NCBI GenBank assembly: GCA_025352145.1
Contig: JANXTY010000036.1
Location: 1-64,000 of the forward strand
Direction of reading: 5' to 3'
Length of the DNA: 64,000 bases
Origin: Oxalobacteraceae bacterium
Lineage (GTDB): Bacteria; Pseudomonadota; Gammaproteobacteria; Burkholderiales; Burkholderiaceae_D
Below are positions 17,610-25,710 of the stretch, one piece after another. Position 1 is the stretch's first letter, and every line of letters starts with the position of its first letter. A program made the translations under genes and the position numbers. A model generated the notes under the pieces. It did no database searches. It was not told where the DNA came from and saw nothing but the letters and a program-made list of their open reading frames with translations.

Positions 17610-18468
17610 TATTAATGTGGGCCTCATGGTATAGGGTCACGACTTCCCCATTATTTTGCAATGTCAGCTTGATAGTGACCAAGGCATAACCAGGCTGAGG
17701 CAAATTGATGGGATCAGTAATCTCGCAACCGCTCACCTTGCTCGCCAATAGCGTTGTTCTAATACCAGCGCCCAACGTCGGCGGCGTGGCCTGAGCTGCC
17801 GTGATCGTGTAGCCCGAAATACGCGTCAATGTGCCGGTACCGTCAGTACCGTTGCTGCCTTGTGTGCAAACATAGGTTACTGGACTATCTATTATCTGGA
17901 AATGCTGGGCAGGTGAATCAAATGGAAAACGGAACGGCGCAATACTAAGACTAGTCGCTGTCATTGCCGTAATCGCCGACGTGTTGTTTCCACTATAGGC
18001 ATCCGCTCCTGTAGTTCCCAGGTTATACACCACCACCAAATCACCCACCACAGGTTGATCCGCTGCCGGCTGTGCAGGAAAGCCGCCCAGCACATCAAAG
18101 CCCGTATCCGCAATTGTAAAATCCAGGATATTTTCTCCGACAGGACAAGGCAAAACACTGCACTGCGATCGATAGTAGCCGCCACTATTGGATTGCAGAA
18201 ATTCGAGATAATAGGTAGCGCCCGGCGTTATCGCTGTTGGTATCACACGCACACTATTGGGCACGGCAAGATGCAAATCGCGGCTAAGCCTTCTTAATGC
18301 CGTGTCACCGGTATCTGTCATTTCGGCCCGACGCACACTATCGAAATAACCTCGTATCGGTGCCTTGATAAACACCGCCACCACCGCTGCAATGATGGCC
18401 GTGATAGTGATGACAATCACCGCTTCGATCAGCGTAAATCCGGCCTCGGTTTTTTGACGAATGGGCAT
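17599..18468 (-). CDS. mshO: MSHA minor pilin MshO
   Basis: About 289 residues from ATG 18468; a TTG at 18480 would touch the mshD stop. The leader MPIRQKTEAG is followed by FTLIEAVIVITITAIIAAVVAVF, with the prepilin peptidase site G|F and Glu5. The mature protein reads PIRGYFDSVRRAEMTDTGDTALRRLSRDLHLAVPNSVR, characteristic of MshO. It is expected to be processed by a prepilin peptidase encoded elsewhere and incorporated as a minor pilin. Confidence 0.87.
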   Translation of the reverse strand: MPIRQKTEAGFTLIEAVIVITITAIIAAVVAVFIKAPIRGYFDSVRRAEMTDTGDTALRRLSRDLHLAVPNSVRVIPTAITPGATYYLEFLQSNSGGYYRSQCSVLPCPVGENILDFTIADTGFDVLGGFPAQPAADQPVVGDLVVVYNLGTTGADAYSGNNTSAITAMTATSLSIAPFRFPFDSPAQHFQIIDSPVTYVCTQGSNGTDGTGTLTRISGYTITAAQATPPTLGAGIRTTLLASKVSGCEITDPINLPQPGYALVTIKLTLQNNGEVVTLYHEAHINNVP

Positions 18469-18476
18469 AGAATAGT

Positions 18477-19082
18477 TCAAGGCGCAAAATTAGGTGCATA
18501 ACGAAATCGAAAGGCAGAAACGGTAATATCCTCGCCCAACCCAATGACACGCACATCGATTCTCAAGGCTGCGGTATTGTCCAAAGCACCCAAGGTATCG
18601 CGAAGGCCATAACCACTACCAACGGCAGTCACGGTCACTTGCGCATTGTAACTAGGCAGTACAACAGTAGTACCGTCAACAATGCTCACGATCCCCCCCA
18701 CTGTCGCAAAACCATTGTAATCGCCTACATTGTCAAATGGAGACGCATTCGCATAGCGTGTTTCGCCTGCCTGAAAGGTCAACGCAGTTTCATTGTTTGC
18801 CGCCGTGGCGCACGTGATAGTACCTGGTGGACTTGCAGGGCCATTGGCGGTAAAAAAATTAGCATCACTCGGGTCGCAGTAAGTAAAGGGGTGAAGGAAA
18901 ACTTCTTCCAACAGCGATTCAGCCGCAGCAATGGCTTGTTTACGTACCAATGGATCGGCGCTATGACGACTAGTGACATTCATCACCGACAAAATACCGG
19001 CAACGCCAATGCTGACAATAACGATGAAAATGATCAGCTCGATCAGTGAAATCCCGCTCTGGTACTGGTTCTTAATGGGCAT
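18477..19082 (-). CDS. mshD: MSHA minor pilin MshD
   Basis: 201 residues from ATG 19082, chosen because GGAG lies 8 bases upstream; it overlaps mshC by 11 bp. The leader MPIKNQYQSG precedes ISLIELIIFIVIVSIGVAGIL, so position 1 is Ile rather than Phe. RKQAIAAAESLLEEVFLHPFTYCDP is typical of MshD. It sits 8 bp upstream of mshO. Minor pilin or pseudopilin. Confidence 0.87.
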   Translation of the reverse strand: MPIKNQYQSGISLIELIIFIVIVSIGVAGILSVMNVTSRHSADPLVRKQAIAAAESLLEEVFLHPFTYCDPSDANFFTANGPASPPGTITCATAANNETALTFQAGETRYANASPFDNVGDYNGFATVGGIVSIVDGTTVVLPSYNAQVTVTAVGSGYGLRDTLGALDNTAALRIDVRVIGLGEDITVSAFRFRYAPNFAP

Positions 19083-19536
19083 AGCCGGTCTCCTGCTCAA
19101 CTGTGATGGGACGGGTCATACCGTCACCAACGATGTTAATGAGGACCTGGGCATCGGGATTGGGTTTTCCGATGGCTGAAAAAGAAAAGGAAATCGAAGC
19201 CGAAAAAGTGATACCAGCTGGCGCAGTTTTCACAAAAAAGGTTTGGTCTGCCGGATTAGTGACACCGGTTCCGCTGGTACAAGTGGTATCGGCAATATAA
19301 GTCAGGCAAAGTTTACTGCTACCGGACGCAACGTTGACGAACACCAATCGGTGCTGCGCAATCGCCACTTTCTGTCCATAGCGCACCATCGCCAAAGATT
19401 GATCATAAAACCCGCGTGCATCAAATGTTTGGCGGCTAAAAAATCGCGGTAATGCAGTGAGCGCAAGAATCCCAATTAAGACCAAAACAACGATCAATTC
19501 CACCAATGTGAAACCAGTTTTTTTGGGATTGATCAT
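19072..19536 (-). CDS. mshC: MSHA minor pilin MshC
   Basis: 154 residues. Leader MINPKKTG, then FTLVELIVVLVLIGILALTALPRFF with G|F and Glu5. RYGQKVAIAQHRLVFVNV and a Cys pair (LCLTYIADTTC) match MshC. A strong terminator and about 230 bp separate it from mshA, so mshC-D-O-P-Q either depends on readthrough or has a promoter in 19537-19766; I see no clear consensus there. Confidence 0.85.
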   Translation of the reverse strand: MINPKKTGFTLVELIVVLVLIGILALTALPRFFSRQTFDARGFYDQSLAMVRYGQKVAIAQHRLVFVNVASGSSKLCLTYIADTTCTSGTGVTNPADQTFFVKTAPAGITFSASISFSFSAIGKPNPDAQVLINIVGDGMTRPITVEQETGYAH

Positions 19537-19766
19537 TCAATGCCTAACATTTAGGACAAAACATATATCGAACAGAAAACTATTTAATTAACTCAATAAA
19601 ATTGGATTTTCTTGATAAGCCAAAATGGATTAAGTCCACCCAGCACACACATTCCCAGAAATTTTTCACTTTCAAAAAATGAAAAAATACGAGGCAAATA
19701 AAATTTCAAAAATAATCCAACAATTTGAGACCCGCCAACTTCTATTTTCCCCAATTAGAGGTCTCA

Positions 19767-19800
19767 ATAAAAAAGCCCGGCATTCACTCAGGCCGGGCTT
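19767..19800 (-). terminator. Rho-independent terminator after mshA
   Basis: A perfect 9-bp GC-rich stem, aagcccggc/gccgggctt (19773-19781 with 19792-19800), is followed on the minus strand by six T. It lies 20 bp downstream of the mshA stop. This fits a highly expressed major pilin gene whose transcript mostly ends here. Confidence 0.9.
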
Positions 19801-19819
19801 ACAAACCAACTCGAAAGAT

Positions 19820-20287
19820 TTATCCGCAGTTGACCACGCTGGCGCTAAGCGTAATGGTCGGCGCAAGATTAGCTCCGGTCGGTTGTGCGTAGGTAACACC
19901 ACAGTTAGCCGGTACGGTAGCTGAGGTTTGAGAAAATATCCCCGTGCCTCCCGCATAAGTAAAGCCGGAAAAAGTAGTTAGTGCACTATCAACCCCACCT
20001 GCCGCCGTTCTGGGGTAGCCAAAAACCAGATTAACCGTTACACCTTCCATCGTAATGGTGCCCGTTGCCCCAAGTTGATTTTGTGCAAGAGCTTGGGCAT
20101 GCGCAACTGCTGCCACTGATTGAATGGCCCCAAACAAACCATTGGCTGCAGCAAAACGAGCGTCCGCCGTTATCCCTATAAACCGAGGCAAGGCCGTCGC
20201 AGCCAAAATTCCCAAAAGAACAATGACCACTACTAATTCAATCAAAGTAAAACCGCTTTGTTGCTTCATATTTAGTCTGGTATTCAT
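19820..20287 (-). CDS. mshA: MSHA major pilin MshA
   Basis: 155 residues. ATG 20287 is chosen because GGAG lies six bases upstream; earlier in-frame codons sit on top of that site. The leader MNTRLNMKQQSG is followed by FTLIELVVVIVLLGILAATALPRF. Mature residues RFAAANGLFGAIQSVAAVAHAQAL and the C-terminal Cys pair (NCGVTY, VVNCG) are classical for MshA. Its own strong terminator and its position just after mshB suggest it is the major subunit. Confidence 0.85.
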   Translation of the reverse strand: MNTRLNMKQQSGFTLIELVVVIVLLGILAATALPRFIGITADARFAAANGLFGAIQSVAAVAHAQALAQNQLGATGTITMEGVTVNLVFGYPRTAAGGVDSALTTFSGFTYAGGTGIFSQTSATVPANCGVTYAQPTGANLAPTITLSASVVNCG

Positions 20288-20326
20288 TTTCATCTCCAAT
20301 TATAAAAAAATAAAAAACATCTCACT

Positions 20327-20809
20327 CTAGCACCCGGTAGTAACAAGCACTATGACGGGTGCAACACCGACAGCAGCTGCAGCGGTATAGGAAATACTGC
20401 AATTTGCCGGCGTCGTCGCGCCGTTAATCTCGATTACATAAGGAGGGCCTCCCACTATCGTCAAATTATCATTGACGGCATCGAGCTGGGTTGAGGCCAA
20501 AATACCGGCGGTAGTCGCTGCGGGATAGCGGTTGACGATATCAACTGCCGTACCATCCATCGTGACCTGAGCCGCTGCGTTACCGCACTGCCCTGCCGCA
20601 ATCAGGCCCCGTCCCAAATCGAGTTCGCAACGCGCTTTAGCCAGCGCGGCTGCAGACCGTACCGCGCCATAAACCCCTTGCGCCTTGGATATCCTGGCAT
20701 CGACCTGGGCAGACATGAACCGGGGTAATGCAGTGGCAGAAAGAATCCCCAGAATGAGGATCACCACAATCAATTCAATTAACGTAAAACCCTGTTGTTG
20801 TTGGTTCAT
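20327..20809 (-). CDS. mshB: MSHA pilin MshB
   Basis: 160 residues from ATG 20809, with AGGGTG about 6-9 bases upstream; a GTG at 20818 is also in frame. Leader MNQQQQG, then FTLIELIVVILILGILSATALPRF. DARISKAQGVYGAVRSAAALAKARC parallels MshA. Cysteines occur early (CELDLG, QCGNAA) and late (NCSISY, TTGC). By order (mshF-B-A) it is MshB, though the MshA/MshB assignment rests mainly on position and the terminator. Confidence 0.78.
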   Translation of the reverse strand: MNQQQQGFTLIELIVVILILGILSATALPRFMSAQVDARISKAQGVYGAVRSAAALAKARCELDLGRGLIAAGQCGNAAAQVTMDGTAVDIVNRYPAATTAGILASTQLDAVNDNLTIVGGPPYVIEINGATTPANCSISYTAAAAVGVAPVIVLVTTGC

Positions 20810-20899
20810 TTTACTCACCCTGTTCTATGAATTAACCTCTGTGAATACAATTTAACTTATTTTTTCCGTTACCTCAAGGCAAAACCATTAATTTTCTTT

Positions 20900-21508
20900 T
20901 TAAAACCACCGGTACGGTTCAAGTAACAGAAGCTGAAGACCTTCGGCCAGTATAGCGGACTGATCAGCGCTGGTTTTGCGGTAGTTTGCGATCACACGAA
21001 AACGTAACATTTTTGCGCTACTGGTTCCAGAATTAAAGTGCTGCCCCCTTTTTATACGATACACAAGCTCGCCTTTTTCTCCATCGAAATACCAACTGCC
21101 CGGTGCAATGCGATCCCACTGCGGCTGCCTTAGTTCACCCATGTATGTGGGCGGTGGCATATCTACCCATTGCATCGGATTGGCACCGATCAAATTAACG
21201 ACTTCTTTGTCCTGATGCTGCAACAACATCTCGGCTGTTCGGTATCGCAAACCATTACGCAGGTGCATGACGGTAATATCCACTGCGGATTTTTCTGCCG
21301 CTTCTTGATACCACAGCATGCGATCAAAAAAAAACAGGCTTGCCGCGGCGAGTACACAAACAACCACCATCAATTCAAACAATGAAAATCCGTACTGTAT
21401 TGAGCGTGACGTCGAGTGCCATGTCGAGTGCCACCTCGTTAACCGCCCCCTCGTGAATGCGTCTCGTTGACTAAAACTCATCGGCCGTCTTTTTCTTGAT
21501 GCTTGCAA
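20900..21508 (-). CDS. mshF: MSHA biogenesis protein MshF
   Basis: About 202 residues from a TTG at 21508 that has GGGAAGG at good spacing; ATG 21481 is the alternative. The hydrophobic N-terminal segment YGFSLFELMVVVCVLAAASLFFF is pilin-like with Glu at position 5, and is followed by RMLWYQEAAEKSAVDITVMHLRNGLRYRTAEML, as in MshF. The leader is long and basic and contains a 12-bp duplication giving WHST twice. Minor pilin-like assembly factor. Confidence 0.72.
   Translation of the reverse strand: MQASRKRRPMSFSQRDAFTRGRLTRWHSTWHSTSRSIQYGFSLFELMVVVCVLAAASLFFFDRMLWYQEAAEKSAVDITVMHLRNGLRYRTAEMLLQHQDKEVVNLIGANPMQWVDMPPPTYMGELRQPQWDRIAPGSWYFDGEKGELVYRIKRGQHFNSGTSSAKMLRFRVIANYRKTSADQSAILAEGLQLLLLEPYRWF
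21411..21434. repeat. 12-bp tandem duplication in the mshF leader
   Basis: gtcgagtgcca[tc] occurs twice in a row (21411-21422, 21423-21434). It is in frame and duplicates Trp-His-Ser-Thr in the predicted MshF leader. Confidence 0.85.
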
Positions 21509-21584
21509 AATTCATGGCCTTCCCTTATTAGGATGAAGACTGCTCAAGGTTTTTCAACCCCTCAGCATACGTTCTTAGTAGAGG

Positions 21585-21622
21585 CAGGGCATGCCGTGCC
21601 CCAGCGATGCCTGGGCATGATG
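21585..21622. repeat. REP-like palindromic sequence between mshG and mshF
   Basis: The 134-bp mshG-mshF gap contains ggcatgccgtgcccca, identical over 16 bp to part of the palindrome at 13016-13037. A nearby partner (ctgggca) can form an imperfect hairpin. Confidence 0.5.
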
Positions 21623-21641
21623 CCGCCTTCTTCATTACTCA

Positions 21642-22871
21642 CTATCTATGCAAAGCAACCTTGCCCAAATCCCAGATCGGCAGGAACACACCCAGAGCCA
21701 GAATCAGCACTAGTACACCCAAACTCACAATTAACACCGGTTCAATTTGCGAGGCCAATGTCTTTAGTTCATAGTCCACTTCGCGCTCATACATCGAACC
21801 AATCTCATCCATTAAATCGTCAAGCTCGCCGGTCTCTTCTCCGACCGCGATCATTTGCACCACCACCGGCGTAAACACACCACTCGTGATGGCAGTTCGT
21901 AAAATGCTTTCGCCACGTTCGACGCCATCGCGCATTTGCTCAACGCGACTGGCTATATAAGCGTTATCGACAGTTTGTGCCACAACATTAAGACTTTGTA
22001 CAATGGGCACGCCGCTTTTACTCGAAAGTGCGAAACTACGCGCAAAACGAGCCAGTGTCGCTTTCAATATAATTTTTCCGAAAATGGGGAATCCGAGCTT
22101 AAGTTTGTCCCATTGATAGCGGCCCGCACTCGTCGCGATGTAGAGCTTAAATACCACGAAAGCCCCGACTACACCGACCATCATCAACCACCAGTAATTC
22201 ACCGTGAAATCGGAAAAATTAATCAGTATTCGGGTCATTAAAGGAAGCTCGGCATGGAACCCGGCGTACACTTTGGCAAAAGCGGGAATCACAAACAGAT
22301 TGATCACCGCAATCGCCACTGCCATCGCTGCCACAACGAACATGGGATAACGCAAAGCGGTACGCACCCGTTCGCGCATTTCCCTTTCAAATTCAAGGTA
22401 GTCGAACAGGCGCAGAAATACCTCTTCCAAGCGCCCCGTCATTTCGCCGACGCGCACCATGTTCAGATAAAAATAAGAAAATACTTCAGGATGACGGCGC
22501 ATCGCAGCCGACAGTTCGCGCCCTGCATCGAGTGATTCGCGCATGTCTTTCAGGATGCGCGCAAATGATTTATTGATGGCCGATTCCTGCAAACCAGCCA
22601 ATCCTCGCATCAGCGGAACGCCCGCTTTCAGAAGGGTGTAGAGCTGGCGACTAAATAGCTGCACATCAATTGGATTTATTTTCTCTCCGCTAAATTTTTC
22701 CCACCAGCCGATCTCTCCTGCAGTTGCTGGCTGCGGCGCAGGTTTGATCTCGACAGGTGTCACACCGGTGTTGAACAATTGATCCGCAACGCCGCCACTA
22801 TCGACACCTTCCAACACCCCTTCCATCAATTCACCCCGGGCGTTGCGTCCTCTGTAAGCGAAAAATGGCAT
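21642..22871 (-). CDS. mshG: MSHA inner-membrane platform protein MshG (GspF/PilC)
   Basis: 409 residues. Two GspF domains are visible: the first at about 70-195 (FSRQLYTLLKAGVPLMRGLAGL, ending LRYPMFVVAAMAVAIAVINLFVIP) and the second at about 270-400 (FARSFALSSKSGVPIVQSLNVV, VVVQMIAVGEETGELDDLM). There are three membrane spans (about 175-200, 215-240, 375-400). It is the polytopic platform on which the MshE ATPase acts. It starts 8 bp after the mshE stop. Confidence 0.92.
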   Translation of the reverse strand: MPFFAYRGRNARGELMEGVLEGVDSGGVADQLFNTGVTPVEIKPAPQPATAGEIGWWEKFSGEKINPIDVQLFSRQLYTLLKAGVPLMRGLAGLQESAINKSFARILKDMRESLDAGRELSAAMRRHPEVFSYFYLNMVRVGEMTGRLEEVFLRLFDYLEFEREMRERVRTALRYPMFVVAAMAVAIAVINLFVIPAFAKVYAGFHAELPLMTRILINFSDFTVNYWWLMMVGVVGAFVVFKLYIATSAGRYQWDKLKLGFPIFGKIILKATLARFARSFALSSKSGVPIVQSLNVVAQTVDNAYIASRVEQMRDGVERGESILRTAITSGVFTPVVVQMIAVGEETGELDDLMDEIGSMYEREVDYELKTLASQIEPVLIVSLGVLVLILALGVFLPIWDLGKVALHR

Positions 22872-22879
22872 ATCAGTCC

Positions 22880-24583
22880 CTAATCCTCAAACTGATTGCT
22901 GATGCGCATGGCTTCCAACACGGTGGTTTTTCCTGCCACCACCAGCGCCACCGCGTGTCTGCGCAAAGTCTCGCCTGCCATCTGCGCCTGCGCTATTTTC
23001 AGAAACTCTGAAGGGTCTTGATGATTGGCTGCCGTCGCAACCGCCTCAGTCATTTCCAGCATTTCATAAACTCCTGTACGTCCTCTATAACCGGTGCCGT
23101 TACAGCGCGAACAACCGCGTCCCCGTTTGTAGCTGTGGGTGTGCACGGTATCGCCTAACTCTACTTTGAGCCACGCCAGCTCGGTCGGTTTTACCTCATC
23201 CAACTCGACGCAACTTTCGCAAATAACACGTACCAGGCGTTGTGCCAGGACAGCCTGGAGCGCGCTGCCGACCATGTAGCGGGGCACGCCCATATCGAGT
23301 AAACGTATCGGCGTACTTACAGCGTCATTAGTATGCAGGGTAGATAATACGAGGTGACCGGTCAGCGCCGCGCGCATACCGATCTGGGCGGTTTCCTGGT
23401 CACGCATCTCCCCTACCAACACCACGTCGGGATCCTGGCGCAAAGCGGAGCGCAACACTCTGGCAAAACTCAAATCAATTTTTTCGTTGATCTGTACCTG
23501 ATTGACACCGGTTAGTCGGTATTCGACCGGGTCTTCGACGGTAATCAGTTTTTTTTCATACGTATTCAACTCAGCCAAGGCGCCATACAAGGTGGTCGTC
23601 TTGCCACTACCCGTGGGGCCGGTTACCAGCACCAAACCATTAGGCCGTCGGATAATGGCGCGCAACCGTTCCAGCATTTTGGGCGGAAAGCCGAGCGACT
23701 CAAGTTTAATCATACCTCCTGCCTGATTCAACAAACGCATGACGACCGATTCGCCATATTGGGTGGGCATGGTGGAAATACGCACGTCGATGCGCTGTTG
23801 TTTAACCTTAATCGCGAAACGTCCATCCTGAGGTAAGCGCTTCTCCGAAATATCGAGTTCGGACATGAGCTTTAACCGTAATGCCAGCGAAGCGGCAATT
23901 TTGATGTCGGCTTCGGTTTGCAGATAAAGTACGCCATCGATACGAAAACGAATTTGCAGGCGCCCTTCCTGCGGTTCGATATGGATATCAGAGGCACCGA
24001 CCTGAGTCGCATCATCGAAAACCGATTGCAACAGCTTGACGATAGGCGCTTCTTCCAGTCCTGGCGTCATGGCCAGCGTGCCGAAATCGACCACGCTGTC
24101 GCCTAAGTCATGCTCCAGCTCACGCGCAAAATCGGTAATTTCTTCGGTCCGGCGATAGAGCCGGTCGATGGTATGCAGCAATTCGCTTTCGTTGACAACC
24201 GCCAGTTCGATATTTCTTTTCACCAAGCGCGCAATTTCATCATAGGCAAAGAGGTCTGTCGGATCGGCCATACCGATGACAAGGGTAGCGCCACGCTCCT
24301 CCATCGCCAGCGCGCGGAAGCGTCGCGATTGGGTTTCCGGCAACAGGCGCGCAGTTTCAGGGCTTACATTGACAAATTTAAGATTGACATAGGGAATGTT
24401 CAACTGCTTGGCCAAAGCGTTGGAAATCTGATCTTCTGTGACGAAGCCATTTTCAACAAACACCCGGCCCAGCTTGCGCCCGGTCCGTTTTTGCTCACCT
24501 AAGGCAGTGGTAAGCTGGTCTTCGGAAAGCAGCTTTTGCTGTACCAATATCTCACCAAGACGAACTTTTTCTGGCCTGGCCAT
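22880..24583 (-). CDS. mshE: MSHA pilus extension ATPase MshE (GspE/PilB)
   Basis: 567 residues. An N-terminal MshEN/GspE-II domain (LGEILVQQKLLSEDQLTTALGEQKRTGRKLG), which in MshE binds cyclic di-GMP, is followed by the secretion ATPase core. Walker A is GPTGSGKTTTL, Asp box ITVEDPVEY, Walker B DPDVVLVGEMRDQETA, His box LVLSTLHTND. A zinc-binding tetracysteine is present (CESC and CSRCNGTGYRGR). ATG 24583 has AGAGGAAG upstream. It is first in the minus-strand MSHA operon. The c-di-GMP link is family knowledge, inferred here from the N-terminal motif. Confidence 0.93.
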   Translation of the reverse strand: MARPEKVRLGEILVQQKLLSEDQLTTALGEQKRTGRKLGRVFVENGFVTEDQISNALAKQLNIPYVNLKFVNVSPETARLLPETQSRRFRALAMEERGATLVIGMADPTDLFAYDEIARLVKRNIELAVVNESELLHTIDRLYRRTEEITDFARELEHDLGDSVVDFGTLAMTPGLEEAPIVKLLQSVFDDATQVGASDIHIEPQEGRLQIRFRIDGVLYLQTEADIKIAASLALRLKLMSELDISEKRLPQDGRFAIKVKQQRIDVRISTMPTQYGESVVMRLLNQAGGMIKLESLGFPPKMLERLRAIIRRPNGLVLVTGPTGSGKTTTLYGALAELNTYEKKLITVEDPVEYRLTGVNQVQINEKIDLSFARVLRSALRQDPDVVLVGEMRDQETAQIGMRAALTGHLVLSTLHTNDAVSTPIRLLDMGVPRYMVGSALQAVLAQRLVRVICESCVELDEVKPTELAWLKVELGDTVHTHSYKRGRGCSRCNGTGYRGRTGVYEMLEMTEAVATAANHQDPSEFLKIAQAQMAGETLRRHAVALVVAGKTTVLEAMRISNQFED

Positions 24584-24871
24584 AAGCTTCCTCTAATGAT
24601 CTGATTTGCACAGGATTGATACCAAAAATAAACCGAGCAGGAAAAATAATCGCCCGGCTTACCCCACTTTCGATGCAACCCAATTTGAAAAAAATGTGCC
24701 TTTATTCTATTCTACAAAGCTATTTAAATACCGTGCGTTTTGCATTTCATCAAAATGATTGCAAAAATCCAAAATTATTGATGATAATGAAGTGACATTT
24801 TCAATTCGATGGCATGTATATCGCCCTATTTCCATTAGGTAGGTAATTAAGTATTAGAAAGCATTCAGAAC
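24584..24871. promoter_or_regulatory. Divergent control region of the two pilus loci
   Basis: 288 bp, AT-rich, without a gene. It lies between mshE (leftward) and the ABC ATPase (rightward). On the minus strand TTGATG, 17 bp and TATTTA (about 24724-24755) form a weak sigma-70-like promoter for mshE. No clear consensus was found for the rightward operon. Both pilus clusters could be co-regulated from here. Confidence 0.35.
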
Positions 24872-25588
24872 ATGGCTATTCCTGCGTTGCGATTCCACAA
24901 CCTTATGAAATGTTACGAAAAAAAACGCATCCTCAAGGGGATTGATTTAGAGATCAATAAGGGAGAGTTTTTTGGCTTGGTAGGTATGAATGGCGCGGGG
25001 AAAACAACACTCATCAAATGCTTATTTGATTTTTGTGCCGTTGATGAGGGCACCATCGATATTTTCGGGGTCAGTCATCGGCTACCGGACGCGCGGAAAC
25101 CGGTGGCATTTTTGCCGGAGCGGTTTATGCCACCGTACTATTTGACCGGGATGGATTTTTTTAAGTACGTTCTCAAGCTACAAAATTTAGCTTACACGCC
25201 ATCAGAGACTCACACCATATTGCAAGAGATGGACCTGGACTCATCGGCATTAACCCGGCCAGTCCGCTCCTACTCGAAAGGAATGACTCAAAAATTGGGA
25301 CTAGCGGCCTGCTTCCTAACGCATAAAGATCTGTATGTACTTGATGAACCTATGAGCGGGCTCGATCCCAAAGCACGTGCCCTGCTCAAGGCCCGCTTGC
25401 AACAATTACGCAAAACCGGAAGCACCTTATTTTTCAGTTCCCACGCGCTGGCAGACGTAGAAGAAATTTGTGACCGCATGGCGATTTTGCATGACGGTCA
25501 GCTGCGCTTTGTCGGGTCACCAACAGAATGCCGGCATGCCTACGCAGCCGATACCCTGGAACAAGCTTACCTGAACTGTATAGCCTAA
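24872..25588 (+). CDS. ABC-2 type transporter ATP-binding protein
   Basis: 238 residues, cytoplasmic. Walker A is GMNGAGKTTLIK (about 37-48), signature SYSKGMTQKLGLA, Walker B LYVLDEPMSGLD, switch His in FFSSHALADVEEI. It is a CcmA/DrrA-like ATPase that should pair with a separate permease. The only ABC permease in the window is at 38606-39373, 13 kb downstream at the far end of the same-strand pilus-like cluster, so I infer that the two form one transporter whose genes bracket the assembly genes. Confidence 0.88.
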   Translation: MAIPALRFHNLMKCYEKKRILKGIDLEINKGEFFGLVGMNGAGKTTLIKCLFDFCAVDEGTIDIFGVSHRLPDARKPVAFLPERFMPPYYLTGMDFFKYVLKLQNLAYTPSETHTILQEMDLDSSALTRPVRSYSKGMTQKLGLAACFLTHKDLYVLDEPMSGLDPKARALLKARLQQLRKTGSTLFFSSHALADVEEICDRMAILHDGQLRFVGSPTECRHAYAADTLEQAYLNCIA

Positions 25589-25710
25589 ATGTTAAATTTA
25601 ACCGTACCTTAGATTAAGGTACAACCAATCTCGCTAAAAGATGTGCTTATATGTGCTTATAATTCACACTGAATAACGCTAATCAACGCTGGCCATAACC
25701 TAAAGACCAC

